From: Lethocerus indicus
Taxonomy: Eukaryota > Arthropoda > Insecta > Hemiptera > Belostomatidae
Reading direction: 5' to 3'
Length of the DNA stretch: 64,000 bases
NCBI GenBank assembly: GCA_019843655.1
Contig: JACDQD010000003.1
Span: 26,524,224 to 26,588,223, forward strand
A program made the position numbers and the translations under genes. The first letter of the stretch is position 1, and each line of letters opens with the position of its first letter. The notes beneath the pieces were generated by a model. That model did not search any database. It was not told the DNA's origin and saw only the letters and a list, made by a program, of their open reading frames with translations. Below are positions 21,469 through 34,456 of the stretch, in pieces.

Positions 21469-24400
21469 AATTATCAGTTAAATTGAATTAAAAAAATTCA
21501 AATTTTTTAAATATTTTATTGTAATTTGCTTACCTATTAACAACCCTTTCGTTAAGAACCAACAATTAAATGCTAATAGGATGGCTAGTAGAGTTCTACT
21601 TAAAGCATTGTGTGTACCTCACCGTGGCTTATCTTTTGTTGATTTGGCTATGTCGACTAATGAGCGATGTTTGTTCTGACCACGTCTTCGCTCTAACTTA
21701 GAACCACGACTGTTTACCTTCCTTAACAACATTCTTTCACCCAGTAATCTCTTATTCCTGTGTCTTAGTGGAAGATATGGAATTTTGGAACTGCCTTGTA
21801 TTTTTATTTCATAGAACAGATTCATATTCTTCTTAAATACAACCTTATCTCTTGTTATTACCCGTAAAAAACTAATAGAATTTTTAATTGTCCATATTGT
21901 ATTATAAAAGCTGTAAAAATGAATCTTTTAAACTAATACATTTCTTGTTCCCAATTGTAACCAATTTTATTTGTTATAATTGATATATTTACCAATAAAT
22001 TGAAGACTATAAATGGTCACTACTACCGGGATGGTTTATTGTGAACGAGTATTTAGTGAGTAGTGTGTGTTGTAAAGTGACGTCGACGCTGAGGGTGGCG
22101 TTTTAAACAAAATTAGAGGGCCATTGTGTTTTGTATGTGAATAGTAGTTAAATAAAGCTCGATCGAATTGCCAACACTGTTTAAAGGCATCCCGTCCCAA
22201 TTAACATCCGAATACAAATAAATACCAACAGTTTGTTTGGCAAACTTCCCTTCTTTTCTTTTTTCTAAATTGAATGAGACGAAGCAAAAGGATCAAAGTT
22301 TTTCCGCCGAATCGCTTTCATTTTCACAGTTTTTATGCCACTTCAGTGGAGTTTTTAACTGGACGCTATCGCAGAGTTGTGCAATTATCCAGTTAGCGGT
22401 GTTTTCCGTTAGAACCGATTCGTTATGGTTTCTTTAGGCGAGCTCATGCCACAGTTTTAAATGTGGATACGAAGAAAAACCGATATAATATTAACATAAT
22501 ATCAAATAAAATATTAATGAAATATTTCAATATCCTTTTCGTTGTTGTAAGCTGCGGAAATTTGCCATCTGCGACGATACAAATTCGTCCGTGTTCCCCG
22601 CACCTCGGAAATTCGCCACTTTAGTAGAACTCACTGAAATTGTCGGCAGTTTTGTAGCTAATGAAAATAAGGTAGGTCCGTCGATGGGGTAGTTAAATGA
22701 GCTGTTTAACGGATTGTAAAAAGCAAATGATCTAAACCACCGTAAAGGAAGAAGGAGGTTAAACCAATATATAGTGTTATATAAACTGTAAGTTATTTGA
22801 ACTCGTTAAATATAGACCGTTAAGCAAGTTCGGACAGCTGTTTTATTCTTCAACTCAACCTCTAGGTTAAATTATCAAATTATCCGCGGAAATTATTTTT
22901 CCTTGATAAAACAGCATATTTAATACATATCAATCACCTAAAAAATATGAAAAACGTAAAATCACAAGTAAACCGATTTTTGGTTTACAATAAAATAGTG
23001 CAATTTTCATTTTACCCTTTTCCAATTTTTCATAGTGATGTAACTCCTTACAGAAAAATTTTAACTCTATCTATTAATCGTTCGTACCAGTTCGTACTAC
23101 TTTCGTTGTAATGTGCGTAGTAACCAGCATAACATTATTCGCTTCATATTTTATATCTGAAATTGTGGAAATCTGGATTATATACAACCTTGGAGTTCTA
23201 CCCACGCCAAGCTGAATGTAAATTGCCATTAAGGAATTTCACTTAAAAGCAAACTCCGTGGGTGCTCGACATGCTCGTTTTTTCTCAGATATGCCAATAC
23301 ATTTGACAAGTTCACCGGATTGGTGGGCGAACTGGTGCCCTCGACCATTTCCTGGGAAACCTAATAAAAACTGTACGAAATTTTGGAAAGTCACTCGAAG
23401 GAAAAGAATATTTATTTTTTGCGTGAAAAGTTAAGAAACGATTAATATTTATAGTTATTTCTGTCATAGGCTAGTTCAGTTGTGAAAAATATATGGTCAG
23501 TGTAATACAATCATTTGGATATCTATTTGGGCGAACAGTAGATCAGAAGTAATTGCAATTTATTTAATAAAAATTGAGATTTTATTCTCACGCTCTTGTT
23601 ATCATAAATTATTATTATGATTTAATTATACAATTGCGTTTTAAGTCTCTGATGTTAGAGACACAATATTCTGCAATATTTTCTGGTTTTCAGATACTGC
23701 ATAACGCTCATGAAACACACGATACTAATTATTTCGCAATTTAAATTATTAAACTATGATTTAATATGGCACACCTTGTGTCGTGTGTCCTATTGGTTGA
23801 ATGGGTTATATAGCAAATGATTAGGGGCTCTCTATCGGAGTCTAGTCCGTCCAGTAAATCGGCATATCGTGTCTAGTCAGCGGTATAACCAGTTTCTCGT
23901 CGGTACCGAGGGGGCTGTGCGGTATTCAATTAGCCGCACCCTGTCCAACCCTCGCCGTCCATATCGGCGGTCTAATTCTCAAAGCAGGGCTCAGAGCTCG
24001 CGGTCCAAGTTTATTTGAATAGGGAGAGACAAAAGGCCCCTTTATATATCTGTAAATTGGGCTCCGAGGGTAAGGGCCGCTGGATGGAGGGGCGGCCGTA
24101 GTCCAAAGAAAGAAGCTCATATAAGGGGTCGCCATTCTCAATTAGTTGCCCTGTCTCGAATTCCTCCTCTTATCTGGTTCCTTTCCACGGTTGGATTTAC
24201 ATTTAATTTCCGGCGCTTAATAATTGCCAGATTTAATTTTTTAAAATAATCCTTCCTTTGTCGTTTCCACTCATTTACCGAATTGACAGATTGGCTTTTT
24301 AATACCGAAAACCTTTTTGGGTCATTGCGGCTTTGTTTCAAACTTGAATCCGTTAAATGTAATACGGTGCCGGCGAATATATGTACATTGAGTATCGCTC

Positions 24401-24785
24401 AGAAGCAGCATTTCAAAACTGTGGGTAACAGTGGGACGCAATAAAATCTGAATAAAACATTCGCAAATTTCTTATTCTTCCTTTAAATGCAGGTACTTTA
24501 AAGCTTTCTTAGCGCAACGGGGCCGAGGTTTGAAGATTAAATAATGTTACCCCCTGGTAAGAATTTGTAGCCAATTTTGTAATGCCCGGCCGACATACAT
24601 CGTTGTCGAAATATCATACCATAAATAGCAAAGGTGAATCGGCCAGCCGACATGTAGTATGTAATTTATAACCCGGTCGGGTAATTTGGTTTTCGGAATT
24701 AAATCCGTTTTTATTCGGCCATAATAATAAACGACTATTAGATATCGATTTTGGTGGTAGTGATCCAATAAATGGGCGTGCGAGG

Positions 24786-24811
24786 GGTGGCGGTGGTGGT
24801 GGTGGTGGTGG
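24786..24811. repeat. (GGT)n microsatellite
   Basis: A run of about seven GGT units. It produces a poly-His open frame on the minus strand that I do not accept as coding. Confidence 0.85.
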
Positions 24812-25838
24812 GTCTGCCCTCTTTTTCCAATCTTAGACTTTTTACAGCCGATATAAAAATGAGGATTTACGGTCGTAGTCCGAGTCGCGGGAAACATAGA
24901 ACATAAATAAGAGCGGTATCGCCCCTGTACCCTCTTTGAATAGCCCACCAGTACCTATCCGCCGTTACGATCATCCTCAATCATCTACCAATTTTGTAAT
25001 CTTAACAGTATGTTTATTCATGGGTTTCACCTGTTCATATTAAATAATGTTTTGATATTAATTAAAATAATATTAATTATTATTTTTTTATATATAAAAT
25101 ATATAAAAAAGAAATTTACATAATTCTCCTTCATTCCTGAACATCATATTCGTATGTCATGAAACTTTTATTTGTTATATTTATTTCTCGGTTCATATAC
25201 GCCGATAAAGTGTATAAGTATTAAAATGTTGGTTTAATATAATTTCGTCGGGTATTTCTAAGTTTTAAAAAACGGTTGCCGTAAATATTTGACCCGGTCT
25301 CTTTATTACCCGGCTCCGCTGTCTTTAACTGTAACGGGAGCAGTCATTTTTTTAATCCTCTTTGCGAGGGTATCTGTGGCGAGAAGGTGCAAGTGTAAGC
25401 CGAGCCCGACCCTGTAAACGGAGACTTTTTCTTATTTCTAGCTGCGCGATGGCCGTGGTGGGGGGGGGGGCGCCGAAAAATGTCTGCCGGGCTCTAATCT
25501 CGGTTCATAAATTAGTCACTGGAGCATTCCCCTCCAGAGGAGATATCTTATTTCATCTCCGGCCTCTTCCTTGTTACACAACACTCCCCGGCTCCACTCT
25601 ACGCCATCTCTCAATCTTCCTTTGTTATACACAATCCGACGCTTTTTGTAATCACTCGAATTATTTGCCTAATTGCGTTTGACCTGACAGCATCGGACGG
25701 AGGTTCCACAATTTTCATACGTTGAACAGCTTGGAATAGAACAACTCCAGTTTTTACATATCGTACTCGATATCGTACATATGGCTTTAACTAGCGTATA
25801 AACGTTAATCTCTATTTTAATATTTGATCGTAACAACA

Positions 25839-25861
25839 ATTATTAATATTATTAATAATTC
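25839..25861. repeat. AT-only inverted repeat
   Basis: AATTATTAAT and ATTAATAATT are exact reverse complements around a 3-nt centre (ATT). Homeodomain-type TTAAT and ATTA cores are embedded, which is expected from the composition. Confidence 0.5.
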
Positions 25862-26455
25862 CAGTCTTTCGCCTCGGGGTAGATCTTGACAGAAGTTCTC
25901 AAGAATGATATTTCTTCGCCTTAATCAATTAATGAACACGTAGATCTTTTGCGCGCTGCTGTCAAACATATATTAAAAATCGGTTACATTGTATTCACAT
26001 AGCCTGGACAACAGCTCAGTGCATTCCATAATGATGTAACTGGTCAACACAAGACTCGTGTCGTCGATTATATAATGCGTAGTTAAGTTGACTAACTCTT
26101 CCTCCGTAAGCGACTCGTAAATTGTTAATTTGTCAGACATAGGTACATACAATCTGCCTTTACTTCCAATATTTTTAGTTCTATACTTATATTAAATAGA
26201 ATTTACGTGTTTTGAAATCCATAAAATGGTTTGTACTTAATCTTTCAATTTAATAGTGGAATTTCAGTATAGTGTAAACTAAAATAATTTATTGCTCCGT
26301 TATATAAATCAGATTTACTGGCCTTATACTAACTTTTGTTTTCCATAAACTTAATTAACTACAACCTAACGCGATCGGACACATCTCAATCAATGTACTT
26401 TAAAACGATATTTTTCATTTCATTCTCAATATTTTCTTTGTAAATGACAAAGTTT

Positions 26456-26478
26456 GTTTGGTGAGAAAAACACCAAAC
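26456..26478 (+). other. 8-bp hairpin with purine loop
   Basis: GTTTGGTG (26456-26463), loop AGAAAAA, CACCAAAC (26471-26478). All pairs are perfect. Confidence 0.5.
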
Positions 26479-27311
26479 GGCATATTAATAAAACAAACTA
26501 TCAGGCCTTACAAAAGCGAAGTGAGATCGTGTTAGAAGATTGAATCCAAACAAATCGTTAAGCGCAAGCCCCTCTGCATTGGGCGTCAAAGTGCATCTGT
26601 AGATTTGTCCACCTCTGAAATGGATTTTGCTCTTACCAGTACCGTTTTTTTCACGCGTAGAAATCCTTGAAATAAATTTTCATATCCCGAGGGAGCTTGT
26701 GAAAGCATGTATTGGTTAGAATGTGAGGGCGTTCTCGACCTTTTTTGCACTTGGCCCCGTTTCGAGCTCCATTTGCCACCGGCTCCAAACTAAATGTTGC
26801 TTATATCTACTAGCTTAGTTTGAAAAAGAAGATACATATTTTATGCCGCATTTTCCAAGTTTACATTACAATGGATATAGGATAAGCATATGTATAACAA
26901 ATTACTTTTTGTCTCTCCTTATTATGTTATGATTTAATGTTTCTGCAGGTATCGTAAGTTGTAATTTATATTTTATCCAAAACATCGATTATCCGAACAG
27001 GTTTCTCTCAAGTAGTTCGGATCGAAGGGGTACTACTATGTTTCTATCTAAACTGTTGTTTTTCAGTTTTTGAAGAATAACTCATAAACTATTTCTTTCA
27101 TTGACCTTCCAATTTATGCCAATGTGTTCTTTACGAATGAAAGGCCTATCAGTGCTATAATAGCTTGTTAATAGCTCGTGTAAATATTTTGTATGTTCAT
27201 AGGCGGATACACACGCAAACTTAACCGTTTTGCACGATACGGAATTGCTTGCGATGTATAATTTACGGTCATTACCTTGTTCCTGGTAAGAGATTCTGTC
27301 ACGTTATTGTT

Positions 27312-27340
27312 ATTTTTCACGAAATCCGGTAGTGAAAAAT
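27312..27340 (+). other. Perfect 9-bp hairpin
   Basis: ATTTTTCAC (27312-27320) pairs with GTGAAAAAT (27332-27340) around an 11-nt loop, GAAATCCGGTA. Confidence 0.55.
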
Positions 27341-30321
27341 TAAATTATATTTGAGTATACTTGATCCTTTAAAGGTGTGTCACATATCCGCCGAAATTGG
27401 AGGATGGATACACTGCATTGGAATCTTTTACATAGTTTAGTTACTTGTAAACTCACGGTATTTCCATTTTATATAAAGACTGTACTCTGGCGCCCAGTGT
27501 TTCAAATGTCTTCGCTCTGCGGTCGTATCATAATCCCCGGGTGTTGTCGCGCGGAGATTAAACCAATTCAAGGAGAAAACAGTGGTCATAGCTCAAGATG
27601 ATTCAGCAATTATAATTTTTAAAAAAAATTCATTATGCAGGGTAATGAGTGAGTTACCAGATCCAACCAGGTAACCATACCCAAGTAAACGCAACGGTTT
27701 CGGGAATAATGTTGCCTTATATTTTGCGGTTATTTTCCTATTCAAATTTGTCGCGCCTTCATTATTGCTGTACATTTTGAAAGAGACGACACAACTGGTT
27801 CCAATTTAATGGGCGTCCGTTTGCCCGCCTGTGGCCATGTGGACATGTCATACGAAAGGGCCCCATGATATTGTGCATTGGCGCCCAATCGTAAATATTG
27901 AATTGAGATTAATTGAAGGCCATAAAGCTTTCAGAGCCGATGAGCTTTTTCAATCGATGGCGTCACCGCTTCCCTTCGACCGTTCCCCCCACCTGATTCT
28001 TAATGCTTCGACTTTTTCTGTTTTCAATCGTTAAAAACAGATCATTATAAGGGCGCTTAACGGTTAATCATAATTAAGTCCTGGTAATATAAATGGAGAA
28101 AAGTAAAAGCTCATTATAAATTGTTCAATGCGTACAACTAAGAAAACCGTATCTTATACATTTCGGATTGTTCAACGCATCGTACCCCCCTCCACGATTA
28201 TAACAATATTACTCGCGGATAAAGAAATGTTAAATAGTAGAGTAGACCATTTAAATTATATTACAAACCTGACATTTAAAGAGTTACTAATTTGAACGTA
28301 GAGAAACAGACACCCAGAGGAATGAAATCAGATAAAATGTTTTAGCCACAACTCAGAGTGGATCATCTCTGTGACCACGAGGATCAGAAGCCTGAAAAAT
28401 TGTTCGGGTCATTTCTCTGCGTAGTTCAGTTGTTACTACTGACGATTCGCAATTATACATTTAGTTTGATCATTTTAATTGGATTTATTATTGGATATTT
28501 ATGAAAATAAGCAACATGTAAAAATTAATCCACTAGTTATAAATTTTACAACAAAAAAAAACTGAAACGTTAAAGAGTAAAAGAATAATTTGACTGAGAT
28601 AAATGGGCCTAATAGTCGCAGGTCGGCATTCGGATTGAATTAAAGACAACTTTTAAGCGATTAGAGAACCAAATTGTAATTCAAGGCAGAAAAGTAATAC
28701 CCCCTCGGGGAAAGCGAGACCTAGGAAAAACTAATTGGAAAGTTGAAAGAGGAGGCGGGCGTGCGAGCCCGGAGATGGCCCAGCGGAGAGCCCCAGCGCT
28801 AATAAATAAGCTTAATTGTACAAGTAAATAAGTCCTGATTCGGGTAGACCTTTTTTTTCCTGAGAGGGATTTCCCGGACTGGAAAACACGGCGTTCATAA
28901 AATGCCAGAACCTACTGCATCTAATGTCCACAGCCTATAGCGTCGTATTCTTCAGTATAAATATAAATTTTAACCGACAGTCTTTAAATTGTGTTTTAAT
29001 TCCACTCTAAATTAAATGGCTGATGCACGCCGACTGTCCTACGTTGAAGTATCCTAAAGTGATGTTACGGTTAAATACATGAATACGAATTTATGTATAA
29101 TGATAAGTTGGTTGTCTGTTATTTTTTTGGTGTACTAGTGGAGTTAGGGAAATGATTTCATTCGTTTTCATTATTTCTCCTCGGTTATGAACACTTGTCT
29201 GTTTTATGTACAGCGTGTTTCTTTGGACAATGTGTGTTTTAAGTTATGAATGTGTGTTTTGTGCGCAAACACAAGGAGGGAATTACCCGGCCACACATTG
29301 GGGCCAGCACGAACTTATAACAAGGAGCTAAAATTAAAACAGTTTTCAAGTTTACTGAGGGAAGTTGACAGAAGGGGAGAGAAGGGCCTAACCTAAGACT
29401 AAGGGTGACTTTTAAATACTCGAAAGAGGAAAGCGCTCTACTATAAATAGCCAGGGTTTAGTTGTAGCTGATTTACGCTCGAAGACCGTTTAGTTATCAC
29501 TCTTAATAACACGCCTGCCGCATTTACTAAGAGGGCTTATACTCCCCCCAGACTGTTGTACTTAACAAAAAATTGTCTCTTCAAACTTATTGTCCATTTT
29601 ATGGATTAGACTTCCTATCATCGTTCATGCAACCCTGCACTTACGATAATTATTAATGAAAATCTGTATCTTATATTATTCACTGACTGGTTTTTCAATT
29701 AAATAATTTGGGATGGAAAGAATAAGGACTATGATTAAGGTTTCGCACTTTGAATTCTGAGTAAGAGAATATTCCAATTCATAAAATTCAGTAAAAATCA
29801 GTATGCAATTTTAGATTATCAGTGATGCGATATGTTTCTAGATACTATATCACATAGCTGCTGTTGTTTATAAAAAGAAACGTTCGTATTGACGAATCCG
29901 AACTTTATTTCAGGTTTATAATTGGCGAAGATCGCCCCCGACAGAGCAACCACTTGGCCACTAACTGAGTTTCCCGCAACAAGTTGCTGGATCTGTACGA
30001 GCCAGCGAACTTGAATGCGGCAGGCGAATAATCGTATAATTCCCATGCGTTTCATTAGCACCGGCTAATTTCCTACCCTCGAAAATTTCCTGCGCGTATA
30101 TACGGCCTTGTTCTTGTTGCTGTACGCAATAAAACAGGATAATTATCTGATATCGGTGTATAATACGTACCTGTGGTCGCTAATTCAAGTGACAGTGTTT
30201 AAATGGCGAAACCGGTCTGGGCGGAGACCTCCCGGGCCGAACATCACACGGGTGAAATAAATAAGAGTTGTCTAGGGAGTCAGTTGGGAATTGGGCGAAT
30301 CGAAAACGGCCCAACCGAACC

Positions 30322-30350
30322 GAGGAAGAAGGAAGGGAGGAAGAGAGGGG
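30322..30350 (+). repeat. 29-nt pure purine tract
   Basis: An uninterrupted GA-rich run (GAGGAAGAAGGAAGGGAGGA and onward). An open frame reads through it with Arg/Glu/Gly composition but shows no recognisable domain. Confidence 0.85.
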
Positions 30351-30887
30351 CGTGAGAGGAGGACCCCGTCTCTCAAAGGGGTTGTTTCCCCCGAGAGACC
30401 CAACCTAGCCATAGTACTCTCGACCTATAGTGATCTCAGTACAATACCAAGTTATGGCGACAGTTTTTCGAGTCCGTGTGAAAAGCTTACATTTTCGCTG
30501 GAGAGAAATATAAACAAAAAGGAGAGATGCCGAGAGTCCTGTTCATCTTTAATAGAATTTCGGACCCCCTGCTTAGGGATTGAAAAATAATTCTCTACGC
30601 CTTATTTTTCCAATTATAACGAATATTGATCGACCGAAATTCTCGCGATAATCGGAACTATTTTACACCGCAGTTACTGGTAGTCAAACCTAAATAATAT
30701 CCGAACATTGGGAATACGTTCAATTAATATAGTTCACCATTGGGCCACAAGTGACTTATAAACGATAAATTGCCATATATGTTCACTTAAATCCCAACCC
30801 ACTCCCAATCAGACATGTTACCTACCTCAAAATGAAAAAGGTTAAATTAAATTCTAGTCACCCCTACGGGATATTTCAACACTCGAG

Positions 30888-30890
<3 letters not shown>

Positions 30891-30932
<42 letters not shown>
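30891..30932. repeat. (AT)n microsatellite
   Basis: An uninterrupted AT dinucleotide run of about 42 nt in noncoding sequence. Confidence 0.95.
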
Positions 30933-30937
<5 letters not shown>

Positions 30938-31844
30938 GCAAACAAGCAAACAAATCCCAATTAAACTTTACCTGTTTTCATCCCCACTAAAAGTTAAACT
31001 CGCCTCATATTTATCTATGCGTGTATATATAGACCTAAATTTACAAAAAAAAAGAAATAAAAAAACTGTGGGGTGAGGGATATATTGGGGTGTAAAATCC
31101 GTTAATGAAAGGTTTGCTGGTAAGCTTTATTGGAAAAGTTAAGCAGCCCACCCCCCTGTCTCTCATTTTGTTTAATGGGCAACCCTGCTTTTATTATATA
31201 TGACTTGTCTTGTGTAGGCGGTTGAATAAATTTCGTTAGGTTTTAAGGTCTTTCCTACTTTCCAAAGTGAATTCGCGCAGGCACGTTATTTTATTTTTTT
31301 AATTTGAACTACTTTTTCGTAGAATAATTAGCTATTTTATTGTACTTTTTAAGTTATTTTATACAATTATTTATTTATTATTGCTCCTAAAATTCGCTAC
31401 ATACGTTTTCTGCCACAGATAAAATTAATTCATAAATTGGACGTTTCCTTTCACTAAAAACACCAAAAGGTTGGAAAAAGAACATGTAGTTTATAAAATT
31501 TTTTCATATCCAGTGAGATCAATACTAATCGTTATTATTAATAGATAGCAGTCGCTCGCAGGCCATTTATTTGCAAACGTTTTATAAAAACACGGTACCT
31601 GAAACAATTTGGGCTAATTGAAGGCTCCATTTATTTAACTTTGCGAGGTAAAGTTTAAAACAAAAAGAATGTTCTGGACGAAACACAATCAATAATCGAC
31701 TGTCCGTTATATAGCCGTTTAATAACAAGCAGACAGTTATTAGGAAATGGACCGGGCGGAGTCGAATGTTTGTTAACAATAGGGTGTGTCGTGTGTTTAT
31801 TGCCGCTTATTACTTATCTGTTTTCGTCATATTCCTCTCTATCC

Positions 31845-31924
<80 letters not shown>
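31845..31924. repeat. Compound (ATCT)n-(AT)n microsatellite
   Basis: About nine ATCT units (31845-31880, first unit imperfect) pass without a gap into about 45 nt of AT. Open frames across it coding for Ile/Tyr runs are artefacts of the repeat. It lies only ~0.9 kb from the previous AT run. Confidence 0.95.
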
Positions 31925-31929
<5 letters not shown>

Positions 31930-34420
31930 GGGTGCAATTTCAGTTTTCGTGTTAAGTTAATTGTAACGAAGTGCGTAACGACCAGCTTTAACTTTAATGG
32001 ATTGTGGGGTCAATATTTAAACAATGATAGGGGAGCGCTTCAATGTGCACCCCTATGACTGGGAGTCAGAAATTCATATTATCAGGAAATCGATGTTTTA
32101 AAAATTCCGTTTGGTACGAATTTGAACGTTATGGAATACAGATTTATGCTATACGTATTCAGAAGTATATTTGAATTCTGAGATTATTTTAGGGGCATTT
32201 CCAGAAGTCCTCGATCGGAGTATTATTAGTTTATTTTAAAGCATTCGAATAGAGCGAAAATGACATCACGAGAAAGTGCACAATTTCCGTTATTTAAAGG
32301 TCGCAACCCTAGGACCTAAATAAAGTGAAGGGCCATGACGTAAATTCGGGAAGAAAATGTCGCATAATTTTTTTTTAAGAACCGTAATAAATATAATGGT
32401 TACAAAATTTTACGATATTAAATTCACTAACCGTTTTAGTAGTAGAAGGAGGCAATCAAATCGAATATCAAGACCGAATATTTTATGAGGCGTAAAACGG
32501 GCATTGCCTAATTACCAGGCACTCTGAGCCGTATCCTATATTAAACAGGGTGACGGTTTATTAGGTTTGGAATCAGCGAAAAACTGGACTAAGAAAAAGG
32601 CGAGAGAAAAGCGATTAGTATCTGAAGGTGATTTAATACCGGTTTAGAGGGTGCTAGTAGCTGCACCTGCGGCCCCTTAAACTCTTTTTCCAATACTTCT
32701 CTAAGGGCATAACGATTTTTTGCAAGTTTTTTCGGGGTTAACCCCCTAAATTCATTAAGGTTTTTCCTTTATAATCGCAAGGTGTCCCTTGGACATTTTG
32801 CTCTACAATCAAACAGATACTGACACCTTTTTTTAAATCTGTCCTTTTTATTCTAACAGATTTCTTCGTTAGAAAGCCCCATTAATCCTGAAAGGATAAT
32901 CCTCTCTTCTTATCAGTATTCTTAATTTCTTTTGTTCCCAGCTTTCTTTTTGTTCTTCCAGTTAAAAGTAGGAATCTTAATTCTGTTATATAAACTAATG
33001 TACCAAAACAGATTGAAGCTACTGAATCTCCTTAATTAGATGGGCAAGGATGGGGATTCTTGATTTACATAGCGGCAATCGGTGTGTGCGCGCGTTATTC
33101 GGTCCATGACAGACAACCTGAAAAAGTATAATTAAGCTTGAAATTATAAATAACCATAATTTCGTTTAATTACCAATTATTAATTATAGCACATTGTACG
33201 CTCATATCTGAATAAAGATAATGTGATAAATAGGCGAGATGGAGAGTAAAAAATACCATGCTGAGTAGTGATGGGAGCTAGTGGGTTTTTCTTTAGACCC
33301 TCTGACATATTTGGAACATACTTTTGTTTAGAAACAATTGAAGGTTATTTATTTATCGAAGAATAAATCTGCACTTCTTCTGGATTTTTCCTATGTTCTC
33401 GCTCTGTGTAAGACTTATTCTGCGGCCAATAAATTTTTTCATTCTATCCGTTTATACCTCCAGATTCTTCCGGCCCCAAAGTGACCTGTCTCTAGTTTTG
33501 TGAGGAATTAATTGGATTGGACATTATCAACTGGATAGTGTTTGATCTTTGTGAGATTGTTGGATAGGCCGGTTGGCAGGGGCCTGCAGTAGTAGCGGTG
33601 GCCCCGAGCCACGTGTTAAATTGAGAGGGAGAAGCCGATAGAAAGCCGCGTACGTTGGAGGGCTTCGCAGGTGGCACCGCCTAGAGAACGGTCCTCCGCC
33701 GCGATGGTTTAATATTATATCCACTGGAATTCCTACAAGTACAATTTCATGTTCGTGTCCCACCCCCTTGGTCTCCCTTATTGAAAAATGAATATGCGAG
33801 ATAATCACCGATGTGAGATTTAGAGTGAATTGGAAGACGTGTCGTACACCCGAATAAAATGGCTACTAATAGTTGTTAAAATAACTTTCAGAATGTAATT
33901 GCTATGGCACCCACACATCGAACATTCCACCTGCAGTTTCATTGCAACGTTTGCTAGTGTATTCTAGTATGCCATAGGATGTTTTTTTCGTATTCGAAAC
34001 ATTTGATGGCAGACCTCCCACCAAACCTAATGTTGTTCATGATTATGATATTATGTGAAATCAAACAAATTGCTTCAACAATGGGGAATTAGCTTTAATC
34101 ATCTGGAAAAATATACTTTCAGTAATTCTGGGTGATTTATCTGTATTTAAAAAAACCGGCGGGTTCACGTATTCCATTTTAACGTTATTGCAAGATATCG
34201 TAAAATTGCGATACTCCCAAGAATATTGAATGAATTTACACCGGATTATATTAATTTGATGCTTTTAATAAAGCGTGTAGGGGATAGAAAATAAAAATCT
34301 GTTTATTTTCGGTAGCGCAATTATAACAAACATGTAGTGTTCAGTGGGAGACTCATAAAAAGGACCGCGAGATCAACGATAGTTTTAATTTGGCTTTTTT
34401 AATTAAAAAATCACAAACAA

Positions 34421-34456
34421 GTGTGCGTGTGTGTGCATGTGTGGGTGTTGGTGTGT
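34421..34456. repeat. Imperfect GT repeat
   Basis: GTGTGCGTGTGTGTGCATGT followed by GTGGGTGTTGGTGTG. Degenerate, noncoding. Confidence 0.8.

Larger units (their letters stand above)
21469..30890. other. Noncoding stretch
   Basis: No gene, RNA or transposon recognised. GC-richer islands lie near 23820-24150, 24740-24830 and 25290-25600; 28690-28800 and 30200-30420 are also G-rich. AT-only patches lie near 25040-25120 and 25810-25865. Two hairpins are listed separately. Confidence 0.6.

Noticed and set aside
24547..24948. Minus-strand frame with a histidine run
   Set aside because: The histidine run is the translation of a GGT microsatellite; nothing else supports coding.
26930..26955. TTTCTGCAG|GTATCG as a recursive splice site
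   Set aside because: Short pyrimidine tract and a poor donor.
30180..30240. GCGAAACCGGTCTGGGC resembling the hammerhead 3' half
   Set aside because: No CTGANGA core or complementary stem I upstream; the short match is probably chance.
31766..31960. Three overlapping Ile/Tyr-rich frames
   Set aside because: They are translations of the ATCT/AT microsatellite in different frames.
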